Assembly (NCBI RefSeq): GCF_018403325.1
Contig: NZ_BOSL01000011.1
Location: forward strand, 1-64,000
Direction: 5' to 3'
Length of the DNA: 64,000 nucleotides
Source: Paenibacillus vini
GTDB lineage: Bacteria; Bacillota; Bacilli; Paenibacillales; Paenibacillaceae
Positions within the stretch are counted from its first letter, which is position 1; each line of letters opens with the position of its first letter. The notes below the pieces were generated by a model. It ran no database searches. It was given only the letters and a program-made list of their open reading frames with translations, and had not been told where the DNA came from. Both the position numbers and the translations under genes were made by a program. Below are positions 1 through 9,374 of the stretch, one piece after another.

Positions 1-1
1 C

Positions 2-73
2 GGCTACTCCCCTGCTCAATTTATAGAAAAGTTAGAGAAAAACGAAGTAACTGCATTTAAAATTGCCGTATAA
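2..73 (+). CDS. C-terminal fragment of a probable IS3-family transposase
   Basis: An open frame enters from the left edge and stops at 71-73. Its 23 residues begin GYSPAQFIEKLEKNE. A G-Y-x-S/T-P-x-x-F/Y motif a few residues before the stop is usual at the end of IS3-type OrfB transposases, where it follows the last catalytic residues. About 28 bases after the stop comes a sequence that reads like an IS3-type terminal repeat (101-127), which supports the call. The fragment is too short to be sure, and any other protein with this tail is possible. The rest of the gene lies outside the window. Confidence 0.35.
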   Translation, partial: GYSPAQFIEKLEKNEVTAFKIAV

Positions 74-100
74 CTGCGTGTAACCAGGGTTTGATCCTAA

Positions 101-127
101 AGTGTCCAATATTCGGGGGCCCGGCCG
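101..127. repeat. Possible right terminal inverted repeat of an IS3-type element
   Basis: Read on the minus strand, the segment has a run of five C followed by GAATATTGGACACT. This resembles the CCCC-AAA-TTGGACAC pattern common at IS3/IS150-group ends. The partner end is outside the window, so the assignment rests on one end and on the adjacent transposase-like tail. Confidence 0.3.
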
Positions 128-362
128 TTTCGTTGGAAAAAATCCAATGAGGGTGCAGTGACACAATAAGCTATATCGCCTAAACCGCCTAAACCGCCTA
201 AACCGCTAATTTCATCTAAATCTCATTAATGCCAAACCCACCAAACCTACCTTAATCATCTAACTCATCTAATTCGCAATAAACGCCTAATTGGCTTAAA
301 CGCCTAAATCTCACTAAACACATTAGATTTCCCACTTAAGCCTTAATAGTTCCGGCGTGGCG
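128..362. repeat. Low-complexity gene-free DNA with 9-bp tandem repeats
   Basis: Three exact head-to-tail copies of CGCCTAAAC lie at 177-203. They are followed by degenerate variants (CATCTAA, CGCCTAA, CTCACTAA) up to about 330. No supported reading frame is present. The patch resembles a decayed simple repeat. Confidence 0.6.
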
Positions 363-363
363 T

Positions 364-393
364 TTGTTTTCACGTCTTGAATGGCAGTATAAT
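364..393 (+). promoter_or_regulatory. Promoter of the alcohol dehydrogenase gene
   Basis: TTGTTT at 364-369 and TATAAT at 388-393 are separated by 18 bases. This fits a sigma-A promoter about 48 bases upstream of the ATG at 441. Confidence 0.5.
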
Positions 394-440
394 CAAAGAT
401 GGTATGTTCATCTTATTTCATGATCAGGAGGGAACGAAAC

Positions 441-1604
441 ATGGATCGTTTTCAATTTCATAATCCGACTAAGCTGATTTTTGGCAAAGATCAATTGCAG
501 GCATTAAAACAAGAGGTTCCCCGCTATGGAAGCAAGGTATTGTTGGTCTATGGAGGCGGCAGCATTAAGCGCAGCGGGCTGTACGACAAAGTGACAGCAA
601 TCCTGAAAGAAATCGGAGCGGAAGTAACCGAGCTGTCCGGTGTGGAACCGAATCCGCGATTGTCTACCGTGCATCGTGGCGTGGAGCTGTGCAAAACAAA
701 GGGCATCGAGCTGGTACTTGCCGTCGGGGGCGGAAGCGTGCTTGACTGTTCGAAGGCTATTGCTGTCGGGGCCAAGTATGACGGCGATATGTGGGATTTC
801 GCTGAACGGAAAGCTGCGCCGAAAGACGCGCTTCCATTGGGTACGGTGCTGACCATGGCGGCAACCGGTTCGGAAATGAACGGTAACTCGGTTATTTCTA
901 ACGAAGTGACAAAGGAAAAGCTGGGCTGGGGCAGTAAATTCGCTTACCCTGCGTTTTCGATCCTTGAGCCGGAAAATACGGTTTCCTTGCCGAAAGATCA
1001 AACAGTGTACGGTATGGTCGATATCATGTCGCATGTGTTTGAGCATTATTTTCATAAGGACACCAACACTCTTGTCCAGGACGGGTTCTGTGAAGCCGTA
1101 CTTCGTACGGTGATTGAAACGGCACCTAAACTGATTGAAGACTTGGAAAACACGGAATATCGCGAAACGATTCTCTATTGCGGAACGATGGCCTTGAACG
1201 GCGTTCTGAATATGGGACTGTCGGGAGACTGGGCAACCCACAATATCGAGCATGCGGTGTCGGCGGTATACGATATTCCGCATGGCGGCGGGCTCGCCAT
1301 CCTGTTCCCGAACTGGATGAAGCATGTCATGCATCATGACATAGCCCGGTTCAAACGCTTGGCTATCAACGTGTTTAACGTGAATCCGGAAGGCAAGAGC
1401 GATCAGGCTATTGCCGAGGAGGGGATTGGAGCCCTTCGCGCGTTCTGGAATTCCATTGGTGCGCCGAGCCGTTTGGCTGATTATGAGATCGACGCCAGCA
1501 ACTTGGAGATCATGGCCGACAAGGCGGTTCGTTTCGGATCCTTCGGCAATTTCGCACTGCTTAATAAGCAGGACGTAATGGAAATTTACCAAAGCTCGTT
1601 ATAA
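441..1604 (+). CDS. yugJ: Iron-containing alcohol dehydrogenase, NADH-dependent butanol dehydrogenase type
   Basis: A 387-residue member of the iron-dependent alcohol dehydrogenase family, the same length as B. subtilis YugJ. It should reduce aldehydes such as butyraldehyde with NAD(P)H in the cytoplasm. The N-terminal Rossmann-like half carries GGGSVLD (residues 96-102), the cofactor and phosphate loop. The C-terminal helical half has the metal ligands, seen as an Asp-x3-His stretch (DIMSH), an [13 protein letters not shown] stretch, and conserved histidines further on. The frame is open upstream to 399, but the ATG at 441 follows AGGAGGGA at 427-434 and gives the family start [10 protein letters not shown]. 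It is a single gene between its own promoter and a terminator. The exact substrate is not readable from sequence. Confidence 0.88.
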   Translation: MDRFQFHNPTKLIFGKDQLQALKQEVPRYGSKVLLVYGGGSIKRSGLYDKVTAILKEIGAEVTELSGVEPNPRLSTVHRGVELCKTKGIELVLAVGGGSVLDCSKAIAVGAKYDGDMWDFAERKAAPKDALPLGTVLTMAATGSEMNGNSVISNEVTKEKLGWGSKFAYPAFSILEPENTVSLPKDQTVYGMVDIMSHVFEHYFHKDTNTLVQDGFCEAVLRTVIETAPKLIEDLENTEYRETILYCGTMALNGVLNMGLSGDWATHNIEHAVSAVYDIPHGGGLAILFPNWMKHVMHHDIARFKRLAINVFNVNPEGKSDQAIAEEGIGALRAFWNSIGAPSRLADYEIDASNLEIMADKAVRFGSFGNFALLNKQDVMEIYQSSL

Positions 1605-1650
1605 GAGGTTGTTCCATCGAACCTTTTTGTATAAGCTTTATTCGTCATAA

Positions 1651-1683
1651 AACCTCTCTTTTGGTGAAAAGAGAGGTTTTTTT
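1651..1683 (+). terminator. Rho-independent terminator after the alcohol dehydrogenase
   Basis: The arms AAACCTCTCTT and AAGAGAGGTTT flank a short loop, and a run of T follows. Confidence 0.85.
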
Positions 1684-1705
1684 CTGTCCAAAGCAGGGAA
1701 ATTAT

Positions 1706-1731
1706 TGAAACAATGCAGAAGTAGTAACGTA
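1706..1731 (+). promoter_or_regulatory. Sigma-W type ECF promoter for the NfeD-flotillin operon
   Basis: TGAAAC at 1706-1711 and CGTA at 1728-1731 are separated by exactly 16 bases. This is the published sigma-W consensus of B. subtilis. It lies 45 bases upstream of the first gene of the yuaF-floT pair, which is a known sigma-W target in B. subtilis. Confidence 0.75.
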
Positions 1732-1775
1732 ACAATTATAAAGAGTTAAGGTTTGAGCAGAAAGGGGGGGACGGT

Positions 1776-2318
1776 TTGGAGATTTTGTTTTGGAGCTGTT
1801 TTGCAGGCGGCGCACTCTTTGCGTTAATCAGCGCCATATTAGGAGATGTTGTCGGAAGCTGGTTGGACGGGGTGTTTGACGCATTCTCGGTGGACTTCCT
1901 GAAGCCGGTCGTGACGGCATCCGCGATTACCACATTTGGAGGTGCGGGTATTTTGCTAACCCGCTATACCAGACTCGGTAATTTCGGTGTTGTTACTCTG
2001 GCGGTTTTGATCGCGCTTAGTTTTTCAGTGCTGATCTATTTTGCTTATGTGAAGCCGATGGAGAACAGCGAGAATTCAATCGGGTATTCCAGTACCGAAC
2101 TTCCCGGTAAGCTCGGTGAAGTGACCGTACCGATTCCCTCAAAAGGTTTTGGGGAGGTTATGGTCAAATTCGTTGCTGGCAATACGTTACACACGGCCGC
2201 CAGTTGGGATCGGCGGAATATTCCCGCCGGAGCGCTGGTTGTGATCGTGGATTCCAAGGATGGCGTCGTTCATGTATCCGAGCTGTACGAAACCGAACAA
2301 AAAAAGGAGCTGGTGTAA
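1776..2318 (+). CDS. yuaF: NfeD-like membrane protein, flotillin partner
   Basis: A 180-residue protein with three predicted membrane segments (about residues 3-27, 45-65 and 72-94). A soluble C-terminal domain (about 105-175) has the beta-rich pattern of the NfeD OB-fold. NfeD proteins pair with flotillin-type scaffolds and affect membrane organisation. The B. subtilis homologue YuaF is 174 residues and sits directly before floT. The start is TTG at 1776, set by the strong AAGGGGGGG at 1762-1770. The next gene starts on the base after the stop, so the two are transcribed and probably translated together. The sigma-W-like promoter upstream suggests induction by envelope stress. Confidence 0.85.
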   Translation: MEILFWSCFAGGALFALISAILGDVVGSWLDGVFDAFSVDFLKPVVTASAITTFGGAGILLTRYTRLGNFGVVTLAVLIALSFSVLIYFAYVKPMENSENSIGYSSTELPGKLGEVTVPIPSKGFGEVMVKFVAGNTLHTAASWDRRNIPAGALVVIVDSKDGVVHVSELYETEQKKELV

Positions 2319-3860
2319 TTGTTTGAAGCAGTACCTGATTTCTTGCTTATCCCTATTGTTGTCATTGCCGTCATTATTGTGCTGGGTCTGGCGTTTTGGA
2401 CGCGCTATAAAACCGTAAGTCCGGACGAAGCAATGATCGTAACGGGGTCCTTCCTGGGAAGCCGTAACATTTCCGATGATGAGTCAGGCCGGAAGATTAA
2501 GATCGTCCGTGGGGGCGGCGCCTTTATTTGGCCGATATTCCAGAAGGCCGAATTCATGTCCTTGCTGTCCCACAAACTGGACGTCATGACGCCAGAGGTA
2601 TATACCGAGCAGGGTGTTCCGGTTTCTGCGGATGGCGTTGCGATCATAAAAGTAGGTAGCTCGGTGGAAGACGTGGCGACTGCGGCCGAACAATTCATGG
2701 GCAAGCCGATAGAATCTCTGAAAGGCGAAGCACAGGAAGTGTTGGAAGGCCACCTGCGTTCCATTCTCGGTTCGATGACGGTAGAGGAAGTGTACCGGAA
2801 CCGTGACAAGTTTGCCCAAGAGGTTCAGGGCGTTGCGGCACGGGATCTTAAGAAGATGGGGCTGCAAATCGTCTCCTTCACGATTAAGGATGTGCGCGAC
2901 AAGCATGGCTATCTGGAAGCGCTCGGGAAACCGCGAATTGCGGCGGTCAAGCGGGACGCTGAAATTGCCGAAGCGGAAGCTCTGAGGGATTCGCGGATTC
3001 AGAAAGCGCTGGCCGAGGAATCTGGACAGAAGGCGGAACTTTTGCGGGATACGAATATCGCGGAAGCCTCCAAGGAGAAGGAACTGAAGGTAGCCTCCTT
3101 TAAGAAGGAACAGGACACCGCCAAAGCGGAAGCCGATCAGGCTTACCATATTCAGGAGGCGCGGGCTAAGCAAACGATGGTCGAGGAACAGATGAAGGTC
3201 GAACTGGTCCGCAAAGAGCGCGAAATCGATTTGCAGGATAAAGAAATTATGGTTCGGCAGAAGCAATACGATGCGGAAGTGAAGAAGAAAGCCGATGCCG
3301 ACCGGTATGCGGTGGAGCAGGCGGCTGAAGCGGATAAAGCGCGGAAAATGCGGGAAGCCGACGCCGTGCAATACTCTATCGAAACTCAGGCCAAAGCTTC
3401 CGCCGAACAAAAACGGCTCGAGGGTCTCGCGATTGCGGATGCCGAGCGGGCCAAAGGTACGGCGGATGCGGAAATCATCCGGCTTCGGGGTCTTGCGGAG
3501 GCGGAAGCGAAGGAAAAGTTGGCCGAAGCCTTCCAGAAATTCGGCGAGGCGGCTATCCTCGATATCGTCGTGAAAATGCTGCCTGAACTGGCCGGCAAAA
3601 TCGCGACTCCGATCTCATCGATCGACAAGTTGACGGTAGTCGATACCGGAAAAGGAGAAGGGGCCGCCCGGGTCAGCAATTATGTGACAGAGCTGATGGC
3701 GACCGCTCCGGAAATGCTCAAGAACGTTTCGGGCATCGAACTGGATCAGCTTATCAAGGGTTTAACGAAAGGTAAAATTTCGCCCCCTGCAGCGGAGCCC
3801 GCTCCGGCAGCCAAAGCTTCCGTGCTGCTTGAAAGCGCCGCTTCGCAAGAAACCCCGTAA
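2319..3860 (+). CDS. floT: Flotillin (SPFH/band 7 membrane scaffold)
   Basis: A 513-residue flotillin; B. subtilis FloT is 509 residues. Residues about 6-28 form a hydrophobic membrane-inserted segment. An SPFH domain follows to about residue 200. Then comes a long coiled coil rich in Ala, Glu and Lys (about 200-400) with the EA-repeat character of flotillins, and an Ala/Pro-rich tail. Flotillins oligomerise at the inner membrane face and organise membrane domains and fluidity. The TTG start at 2319 abuts the yuaF stop, with its ribosome site (AAAAAAGGAG) inside the end of yuaF. I see no third gene like B. subtilis yuaI; a terminator follows directly. Confidence 0.93.
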   Translation: MFEAVPDFLLIPIVVIAVIIVLGLAFWTRYKTVSPDEAMIVTGSFLGSRNISDDESGRKIKIVRGGGAFIWPIFQKAEFMSLLSHKLDVMTPEVYTEQGVPVSADGVAIIKVGSSVEDVATAAEQFMGKPIESLKGEAQEVLEGHLRSILGSMTVEEVYRNRDKFAQEVQGVAARDLKKMGLQIVSFTIKDVRDKHGYLEALGKPRIAAVKRDAEIAEAEALRDSRIQKALAEESGQKAELLRDTNIAEASKEKELKVASFKKEQDTAKAEADQAYHIQEARAKQTMVEEQMKVELVRKEREIDLQDKEIMVRQKQYDAEVKKKADADRYAVEQAAEADKARKMREADAVQYSIETQAKASAEQKRLEGLAIADAERAKGTADAEIIRLRGLAEAEAKEKLAEAFQKFGEAAILDIVVKMLPELAGKIATPISSIDKLTVVDTGKGEGAARVSNYVTELMATAPEMLKNVSGIELDQLIKGLTKGKISPPAAEPAPAAKASVLLESAASQETP

Positions 3861-3899
3861 AGCTCGGCACTTTGTAAGAGAATAAATAATATACAAATG

Positions 3900-3930
3900 A
3901 AGCATCCCTTCGATCCGGAGGGATGCTTTT
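3900..3930 (+). terminator. Terminator of the yuaF-floT operon
   Basis: The arms AAGCATCCCT and AGGGATGCTT face each other across a short loop, and TTTT follows. Confidence 0.85.
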
Positions 3931-3971
3931 CTATAATCCTGGGGATGCTTTTGTATTATTTGAAGTAATGT

Positions 3972-4001
3972 CTGGCAAGGAGAAGGGACGTGGATTATAA
4001 T
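3972..4001 (+). promoter_or_regulatory. Candidate promoter of glcT
   Basis: CTGGCA at 3972-3977 and TATAAT at 3996-4001 are separated by 18 bases. The -10 box is perfect and the -35 box weak. It lies 53 bases before the GTG start of glcT. Confidence 0.4.
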
Positions 4002-4053
4002 AGGCATAAGCGTTCCGGAGAACAGAATAATGCAGTTAAAATGAGGTGCAATT

Positions 4054-4899
4054 GTGAACAGCCTTCAAGTGGCCAAAGTGTTGAATAACAACGTCATCAT
4101 TGCCCATCATCCCGAGCACGGCGAAGTTGTCGTGATCGGTAAAGGCATTGGTTTTAACCGGAAAACAGGCGATTCCATTCCTCTCGAATCGGTAGAAAAG
4201 ATGTTCATTCTGACCAACCAGCACGAACAGGAGCAGTACAAACAGCTCGTTCCGCAGGTAGATGAGCAATTGATCGAGATCATCGGCGAGATCATTATGT
4301 ATATTTCACGCAAGACACAAACTGAACTGAATGAACATATACATATCGCGCTCACGGATCACCTCGCTTTTGCCATCAAGAGAGCTGAACAGGATATCGC
4401 TTTCCACAATCCGTTTTTGTATGAAACCAAGGAGATCTATCCTGTCGAATATGAATTGGCGGAGTATGCAATCAAGCTGATTCATAGAAAATTGGGGGTT
4501 GACCTGGGGGAAGATGAAATCGGATTCGTAGCCCTTCATATCAACAGTGCGATGACGAATCGGCATATCAGCGAAGTACGTGGGCATGCCCAACTGATTG
4601 CGGACCTTGTCGCCGCCATTGAGGAAGAGCTCAAGTTTACGATTTTGCGAAACTCGCTGGACTATTCCCGCCTTCTTACGCATTTGCGGTTTGCGATTGA
4701 ACGCATCCGTCGAGGTGAGCAGGTCGGCGAAGTGGAGAAACTGGATACCCTGTTAAAGCAGGAATATCCCTTGCTGTATTCCCTTGCTGGGAAGCTAACG
4801 ATGATCATGGAAAAGCGCTTGAACAAGCCCGTTTACCCGGCCGAGGTCAGTTATTTGACGATGCATTTGCACCGGGTAGCTCCTCCTCATATCCAATGA
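4054..4899 (+). CDS. glcT: BglG/LicT-family transcription antiterminator of the glucose PTS genes
   Basis: A 281-residue antiterminator; B. subtilis GlcT is 285. Residues 1-58 form the RNA-binding CAT domain. Two PTS-regulation domains follow: PRD1 (about 65-170, with conserved His103 and His162) and PRD2 (about 175-281, with His210 and a C-terminal MHLH motif). In the known system the dimer binds a leader RNA hairpin and prevents termination. Phosphorylation of PRD1 by the glucose permease switches it off when glucose is absent. The gene lies directly upstream of ptsG-ptsH-ptsI, the B. subtilis order, and a matching RNA element precedes ptsG. The start is GTG at 4054 after GAGGTG. Confidence 0.92.
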   Translation: MNSLQVAKVLNNNVIIAHHPEHGEVVVIGKGIGFNRKTGDSIPLESVEKMFILTNQHEQEQYKQLVPQVDEQLIEIIGEIIMYISRKTQTELNEHIHIALTDHLAFAIKRAEQDIAFHNPFLYETKEIYPVEYELAEYAIKLIHRKLGVDLGEDEIGFVALHINSAMTNRHISEVRGHAQLIADLVAAIEEELKFTILRNSLDYSRLLTHLRFAIERIRRGEQVGEVEKLDTLLKQEYPLLYSLAGKLTMIMEKRLNKPVYPAEVSYLTMHLHRVAPPHIQ

Positions 4900-4905
4900 C
4901 ATAAC

Positions 4906-4934
4906 TTGCGCTTGCTTGGCAGGTTTGTTATAAT
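4906..4934 (+). promoter_or_regulatory. Sigma-A promoter of ptsG
   Basis: TTGCGC at 4906-4911 and TATAAT at 4929-4934 are separated by 17 bases. The transcript would begin near 4941, leaving a leader of about 185 bases before ptsG. Confidence 0.65.
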
Positions 4935-4966
4935 CTTTGCGATAAACAACAATATATATCACAATG

Positions 4967-4997
4967 TGTGACTGATTCGATCAGGCATGAGTTGATA
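4967..4997 (+). promoter_or_regulatory. Ribonucleic antiterminator (RAT) target of GlcT
   Basis: The hairpin CTGAT-TCG-ATCAG at 4972-4984 is followed by GCATGAGT. Together with the preceding GTGA this closely matches the GlcT target sequence I recall upstream of ptsG in B. subtilis and glcA in staphylococci. It lies in the untranslated leader between the promoter and ptsG, where such an element is expected. Confidence 0.65.
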
Positions 4998-5029
4998 AAA
5001 GCTTTTTGATTGTATCGCTGGTTTGCGGG

Positions 5030-5095
5030 GTATTATAACCGTAAATAAGGCGTACAGTTGGAAACTTTATTGGCTTATGCTTTTTTTGTTGTTTA
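5030..5095 (+). terminator. Possible leader terminator upstream of ptsG
   Basis: A T-rich run (GCTTTTTTT, 5088-5096) follows an imperfect A/T-rich stem whose arms are near 5032-5050 and 5066-5085. In the known mechanism a terminator overlaps the RAT element. Here the pairing is weaker and further downstream, so the exact structure is uncertain. Confidence 0.35.
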
Positions 5096-5127
5096 GTACA
5101 TCAAAGATTGCACGTAGGAGGATGTTT

Positions 5128-7209
5128 ATGTTCAAGAGGTTATTCGGCGTCTTGCAAAGAGTCGGTAAAGCGCTAATGCTACCTGTAGCACTGCTGCCTG
5201 CTGCCGGTCTGCTTCTTGGGATCGGGAATATGCTGGTCAGCCCCGAGTTCCTTGATCTCGTACCCGTTCTGGATAATCATACTGTACACGCCATTGCCAC
5301 TGTAATGATGAATGCAGGGCAAATCGTCTTTACGAACCTGGCTCTGTTATTCGCAGTCGGCGTAGCTGTCGGCTTGGCCGGAGGCGAGGGCGTGGCAGGA
5401 CTCGCTGCGATTATCGGCTATCTCGTCATGAACGTGACGATGGGCTCGGTGATCGGCGTCGTACCGTCCATGATAGGTACCGACCCTGCGTATGCCAATG
5501 TACTGGGGATTCCGACGCTGGCTACCGGTGTTTTCGGCGGGATTATCGTCGGGATATTAGCGGCAAGTATGTACAACCGGTTCTTCAAAATCGAGTTGCC
5601 TTCCTATTTGGGCTTCTTTGCCGGTAAACGGTTCGTTCCAATTATGACCGCGGCAACCTCGGTTATTCTCGGCTTGATCATGGTGGTGATCTGGCCGCCG
5701 ATTCAGACCGGACTTAATTCCGCTTCCCACTTTATGCTTGAGCAGAATCGGACCTTGTCCGCATTCATTTTCGGAGTCGTCGAGAGAGCGCTGATTCCGT
5801 TCGGTCTCCATCATATTTTCTATTCACCGTTCTGGTTCGAGTTCGGAGAATATGTGAACAGTGCGGGACAGCTGGTACGCGGCGATCAGCAAATTTTTAT
5901 GGCCCAATTGCGCGACGGCGTTCCGTTTACCGCAGGTACGTTTATGACCGGGAAATTCCCGTTCATGATGTTCGGCCTGCCGGCTGCGGCACTCGCCATT
6001 TATCATGAGGCCAAACCCGAGCATAAAAAGTATGTGGCGGGCATTATGGGTTCCGCGGCACTGACTTCGTTTTTGACGGGGATCACGGAGCCGCTAGAGT
6101 TCTCGTTCTTGTTCGTAGCTCCGATACTTTTTGCGGTACACTGCGTCTTTGCGGGTTTGTCTTTTATGACCATGCACATTCTTGGAGTCAAAATCGGGAT
6201 GACATTTTCCGGCGGATTGATCGATTATCTGATCTTTGGGGTTATACCGGGACGCACCCCTTGGTGGTATGTGATTATCGTCGGCTTGATTCTCGCCGTA
6301 ATTTACTATTTTGGCTTCCGGTTCGTTATCCGAAAGTTCAATTTGAAAACGCCGGGGCGTGAAGATGCAGAGGCCGGCGACGAGGATAACTCGAAACAAG
6401 GCAAAAGCGTTACTCAAGACGAGCTTCCGCATAATATATTGACCGCGCTTGGGGGAGATGCGAACATCGCGCATCTGGATGCCTGCATTACCCGTTTGCG
6501 AGTCGAAGTGAAGGACAAAGGAAACGTCGATAAAGACCGCCTCAAGAAACTGGGCGCCTCCGGAGTTCTGGAAGTGGGTAACAATATTCAGGCTATATTC
6601 GGTACACGCTCGGATACGATCAAATCACAGATCGCTGATATTATGAGCGGAAAGACGCCTAGAATTGAGACACGGGCAGATGCCACGGTTGATGCTGCAG
6701 AGCAAAAGCCAGCCGTCGTGGAGCAGGAGGCTGCCAAAGACGGGGATGCGATCATCCAGGAGGATATCGTGATGCCGGTGAATGGCGAGCTTATGGATAT
6801 CACCCAAGTACCGGATCCCGTATTTTCCGAAAAAATGACCGGCGACGGTTTTGCGGTTCTGCCGCATGACGGTACGATTTGCTCTCCGGTTTACGGTAAA
6901 GTATTTAATGTATTCCCGAGTAAGCACGCTGTTGGCATCATGTCCGATGGCGGCAAAGAAGTGCTCGTGCATATTGGAGTCAATACGGTGAAACTGAAGG
7001 GTCAAGGCTTTAATGTCCTGGTTAATGAAGGAGACCTGGTCTCTGCGGGGCAGCCGATCATGGAAGTGGACCTGGAATATGTGAAAGAGCATGCACCTTC
7101 CATCATTTCGCCAATCATTTTCTCCAATCTTCCGGAAGGCTCAGCGGTGACGTTGAAGAAATCCGGCACATTGAAAAAAGGCGAAGAGGATATTATATCG
7201 ATCCGCTAA
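5128..7209 (+). CDS. ptsG: Glucose-specific PTS permease, fused domains IICBA
   Basis: A 693-residue membrane permease that imports and phosphorylates glucose; B. subtilis PtsG is 699 residues. The IIC membrane domain spans about residues 1-420, with a charged linker to about 440. The IIB domain has the phosphocysteine Cys453 in [11 protein letters not shown]. The IIA domain (about 545-693) has the phosphohistidine His615 in [10 protein letters not shown]. The frame is open to 5023, but AGGAGG at 5116-5121 places the start at ATG 5128, giving [11 protein letters not shown]. Expression should depend on GlcT acting on the leader RNA. ptsH follows after 94 bases, containing a small CCCTT/AAGGG hairpin near 7254-7268. 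Confidence 0.93.
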   Translation: MFKRLFGVLQRVGKALMLPVALLPAAGLLLGIGNMLVSPEFLDLVPVLDNHTVHAIATVMMNAGQIVFTNLALLFAVGVAVGLAGGEGVAGLAAIIGYLVMNVTMGSVIGVVPSMIGTDPAYANVLGIPTLATGVFGGIIVGILAASMYNRFFKIELPSYLGFFAGKRFVPIMTAATSVILGLIMVVIWPPIQTGLNSASHFMLEQNRTLSAFIFGVVERALIPFGLHHIFYSPFWFEFGEYVNSAGQLVRGDQQIFMAQLRDGVPFTAGTFMTGKFPFMMFGLPAAALAIYHEAKPEHKKYVAGIMGSAALTSFLTGITEPLEFSFLFVAPILFAVHCVFAGLSFMTMHILGVKIGMTFSGGLIDYLIFGVIPGRTPWWYVIIVGLILAVIYYFGFRFVIRKFNLKTPGREDAEAGDEDNSKQGKSVTQDELPHNILTALGGDANIAHLDACITRLRVEVKDKGNVDKDRLKKLGASGVLEVGNNIQAIFGTRSDTIKSQIADIMSGKTPRIETRADATVDAAEQKPAVVEQEAAKDGDAIIQEDIVMPVNGELMDITQVPDPVFSEKMTGDGFAVLPHDGTICSPVYGKVFNVFPSKHAVGIMSDGGKEVLVHIGVNTVKLKGQGFNVLVNEGDLVSAGQPIMEVDLEYVKEHAPSIISPIIFSNLPEGSAVTLKKSGTLKKGEEDIISIR

Positions 7210-7303
7210 AGCATCATGGGTGAAGGCAGATATTGGATTTGGTTATTACAATCCCTTAAAATAAAAGGGAGAATTCTTAATAAGAAAGCGAGATGCATTT
7301 AAA

Positions 7304-7579
7304 ATGGAAAAAAATTTCAGAATTACAGATGAAGACGGTATCCATGCACGCCCGGCAACAGCTTTGGTCAATACCGCTAATAAATTTAAAGATTCAGAAG
7401 CTTTTGCAGAGGCAAACGGTAAAAAAGTGACGCTTAAATCGATTTTGGGCGTTCTTTCCCTCGGTTTGGAAAAAGGGGACTCGATCAAGCTGATCGTGGA
7501 AGGCGATAGTGCGGCCGAGGCTCTTCAAGCGCTCACGGATGTGATGATTAACGAAGGGTTAGGCGAAGTGAATGCTTAA
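7304..7579 (+). CDS. ptsH: Phosphocarrier protein HPr
   Basis: A 91-residue HPr. The catalytic GIHARPA loop carries His14, phosphorylated by enzyme I for sugar transport. Ser46, in [10 protein letters not shown], is the regulatory site phosphorylated by HPr kinase in Gram-positive bacteria and used with CcpA in carbon catabolite repression. The protein therefore serves both transport and global regulation. The ATG at 7304 has only a weak purine-rich ribosome site (GAAAGCGAGA). The last 8 bases overlap the start of ptsI, so the two are translationally coupled. Confidence 0.96.
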   Translation: MEKNFRITDEDGIHARPATALVNTANKFKDSEAFAEANGKKVTLKSILGVLSLGLEKGDSIKLIVEGDSAAEALQALTDVMINEGLGEVNA

Positions 7580-9284
7580 GATCGACGGCATTGCCGCATC
7601 GGCCGGGGTAGCGATTGCCCCCGCTTTTAAACTGGAGCATCCCGATTATACGGTGAAGAATAAAAATGCTGCCGACCCGGCTGCCGAGTTGGCCCGTTTG
7701 GATGAAGCTCTGGCAACCTCCCAGCAGGAGCTTGAAGCGATCAAAGAGCGCACGCTTCAGGAGCTGGGGGAGAAAAAAGCGGAGATCTTCGAATCTCATC
7801 TGTTGATTTTGAACGATCCGGAGCTTTTGACGCCGGTTCGCGATAAAATCTCGAGTGAAAATGCAACAGCTGAATATGCACTGGATGAAACATCCAAGCA
7901 ATTCATCAGCATGTTCGAGAATATGAAGAGCGCGTACCTTCGGGAACGCGCGGCCGACATGCGTGACGTGACCAAACGGGTGCTGACGCACCTGCTTGGT
8001 CTCAACTATGTGAATCCCGCTGATATCAGTGAGGAAGTCATCGTCATTGCCGAAGATTTGACCCCTTCGGATACGGCTCAGTTAAACCGTAAATACGTTA
8101 AGGGCTTTACGACAAATATCGGGGGAAGAACATCCCATTCAGCCATTATGGCCCGTTCTTTGGAGATTCCTGCTGTAGTGGGAACGAAAGACGTATTATC
8201 CCAAGTAAATTCCGGTGACATGATCATTGTCGACGGACTTGACGGATCCGTTATAATCAATCCTTCGGCAGAGGTGATCGATGAGTACAAGAGCAAACGG
8301 GACAATCACCTTCGTCAGATCGAAGAGTGGAAGAAGCTTCGGGAAGTTCCGACCGTCTCGAAAGACGGTGTTCATGTCGAACTGGCGGCTAATATAGGTA
8401 CGCCGAACGATGTGACCGGCGTTCTGGAGAACGGCGGCGAAGGCGTAGGCTTGTACCGTACTGAATTCCTTTATATGGGGCGGACGGAACTGCCTTCGGA
8501 AGAAGTCCAGTTTAACGCTTATAAGACGGTTCTGGAAAAGATGGAGGGCAAGCCCGTCGTCGTCAGAACGCTTGATATCGGCGGAGACAAGGAGCTTCCG
8601 TATCTCGATTTGCCGAAGGAGATGAATCCGTTCCTCGGATTCCGCGCGGTACGGCTTTGCCTGGACCGGAAGGATATTTTCCGGACCCAACTTCGTGCGC
8701 TGCTTCGGGCGAGTACCTATGGGAATCTGCGAATCATGTTCCCTATGATCGCTACCCTTGATGAGTTCCGGGAAGCCAAGGCGCTTCTGCTAGAAGAGCA
8801 GGAGAAGCTGGCCGCCGAGGGGATCGCGGTATCCGACTCCATTCAGCTCGGCATTATGGTCGAAATCCCTTCGACCGCCGTCCTTGCGGACCAGTTCGCC
8901 AAGGAAGTCGATTTCTTCAGCATCGGAACCAACGATCTCATTCAATATACGATGGCCGCCGACCGGATGAACGAACGAGTCTCCTATTTGTATCAGCCGT
9001 ATAACCCTGCGATTCTTCGCTTGGTGAAGATGGTAATCGATGCAGCCCATAAAGAAGGCCGTTGGGCCGGAATGTGCGGGGAGATGGCAGGGGACGCTAC
9101 GGCGATTCCGCTCCTGCTAGGCTTGGGTCTGGATGAATTCAGCATGAGCGCGACATCCATCCTTCCGGCCCGTTCGCAAATTTCCAAGCTCTCCAAAGCG
9201 GAGATGAAGGCTTTGGCGGAACAGGCACTGGAGCAGCAAACGGCTGAACAAGTCGTGAAGCTGGTTCGGGGGATCGGGCAATAA
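7572..9284 (+). CDS. ptsI: PTS enzyme I (phosphoenolpyruvate-protein phosphotransferase)
   Basis: A 570-residue cytoplasmic enzyme that takes phosphate from phosphoenolpyruvate and passes it to HPr. The N-terminal HPr-binding and phosphohistidine part carries the active-site His189 in [13 protein letters not shown]. The C-terminal PEP-binding barrel carries [16 protein letters not shown], and MCGEMAGD with the catalytic cysteine region. The length matches the family (about 570). The ATG at 7572 lies inside the end of ptsH and uses AGGCGA upstream. It is the last gene of the glcT-ptsGHI cluster and is followed by a strong terminator. Confidence 0.96.
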   Translation: MLKIDGIAASAGVAIAPAFKLEHPDYTVKNKNAADPAAELARLDEALATSQQELEAIKERTLQELGEKKAEIFESHLLILNDPELLTPVRDKISSENATAEYALDETSKQFISMFENMKSAYLRERAADMRDVTKRVLTHLLGLNYVNPADISEEVIVIAEDLTPSDTAQLNRKYVKGFTTNIGGRTSHSAIMARSLEIPAVVGTKDVLSQVNSGDMIIVDGLDGSVIINPSAEVIDEYKSKRDNHLRQIEEWKKLREVPTVSKDGVHVELAANIGTPNDVTGVLENGGEGVGLYRTEFLYMGRTELPSEEVQFNAYKTVLEKMEGKPVVVRTLDIGGDKELPYLDLPKEMNPFLGFRAVRLCLDRKDIFRTQLRALLRASTYGNLRIMFPMIATLDEFREAKALLLEEQEKLAAEGIAVSDSIQLGIMVEIPSTAVLADQFAKEVDFFSIGTNDLIQYTMAADRMNERVSYLYQPYNPAILRLVKMVIDAAHKEGRWAGMCGEMAGDATAIPLLLGLGLDEFSMSATSILPARSQISKLSKAEMKALAEQALEQQTAEQVVKLVRGIGQ

Positions 9285-9337
9285 GCTGGTTTGGCTCTTT
9301 TCCAACATTTTGGGTTTTATTCTGGGTTTTTCCTATT

Positions 9338-9363
9338 CCGGTGCCATTGGGCACCGGTTTTTT
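9338..9363 (+). terminator. Terminator of the ptsGHI operon
   Basis: A perfect 8-bp stem CCGGTGCC/GGCACCGG with loop ATTG is followed by six T. Confidence 0.92.
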
Positions 9364-9374
9364 AGTTGTTGGTG

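Noticed and set aside
504-1592. Long minus-strand open frame (362 codons) opposite the alcohol dehydrogenase
   Set aside because: The plus frame has the whole ADH family pattern, ribosome site and terminator. The minus frame has no recognisable motif and is a codon-bias shadow.
2484-3410. Long minus-strand frame opposite floT
   Set aside because: It is rich in Phe, Leu and Arg as expected for the reverse of EA-rich flotillin codons. No ribosome site or motif is present.
4914-4934. TTGGCA immediately upstream of TATAAT as a promoter
   Set aside because: The spacer is only 7 bases. TTGCGC at 4906 gives the proper 17.
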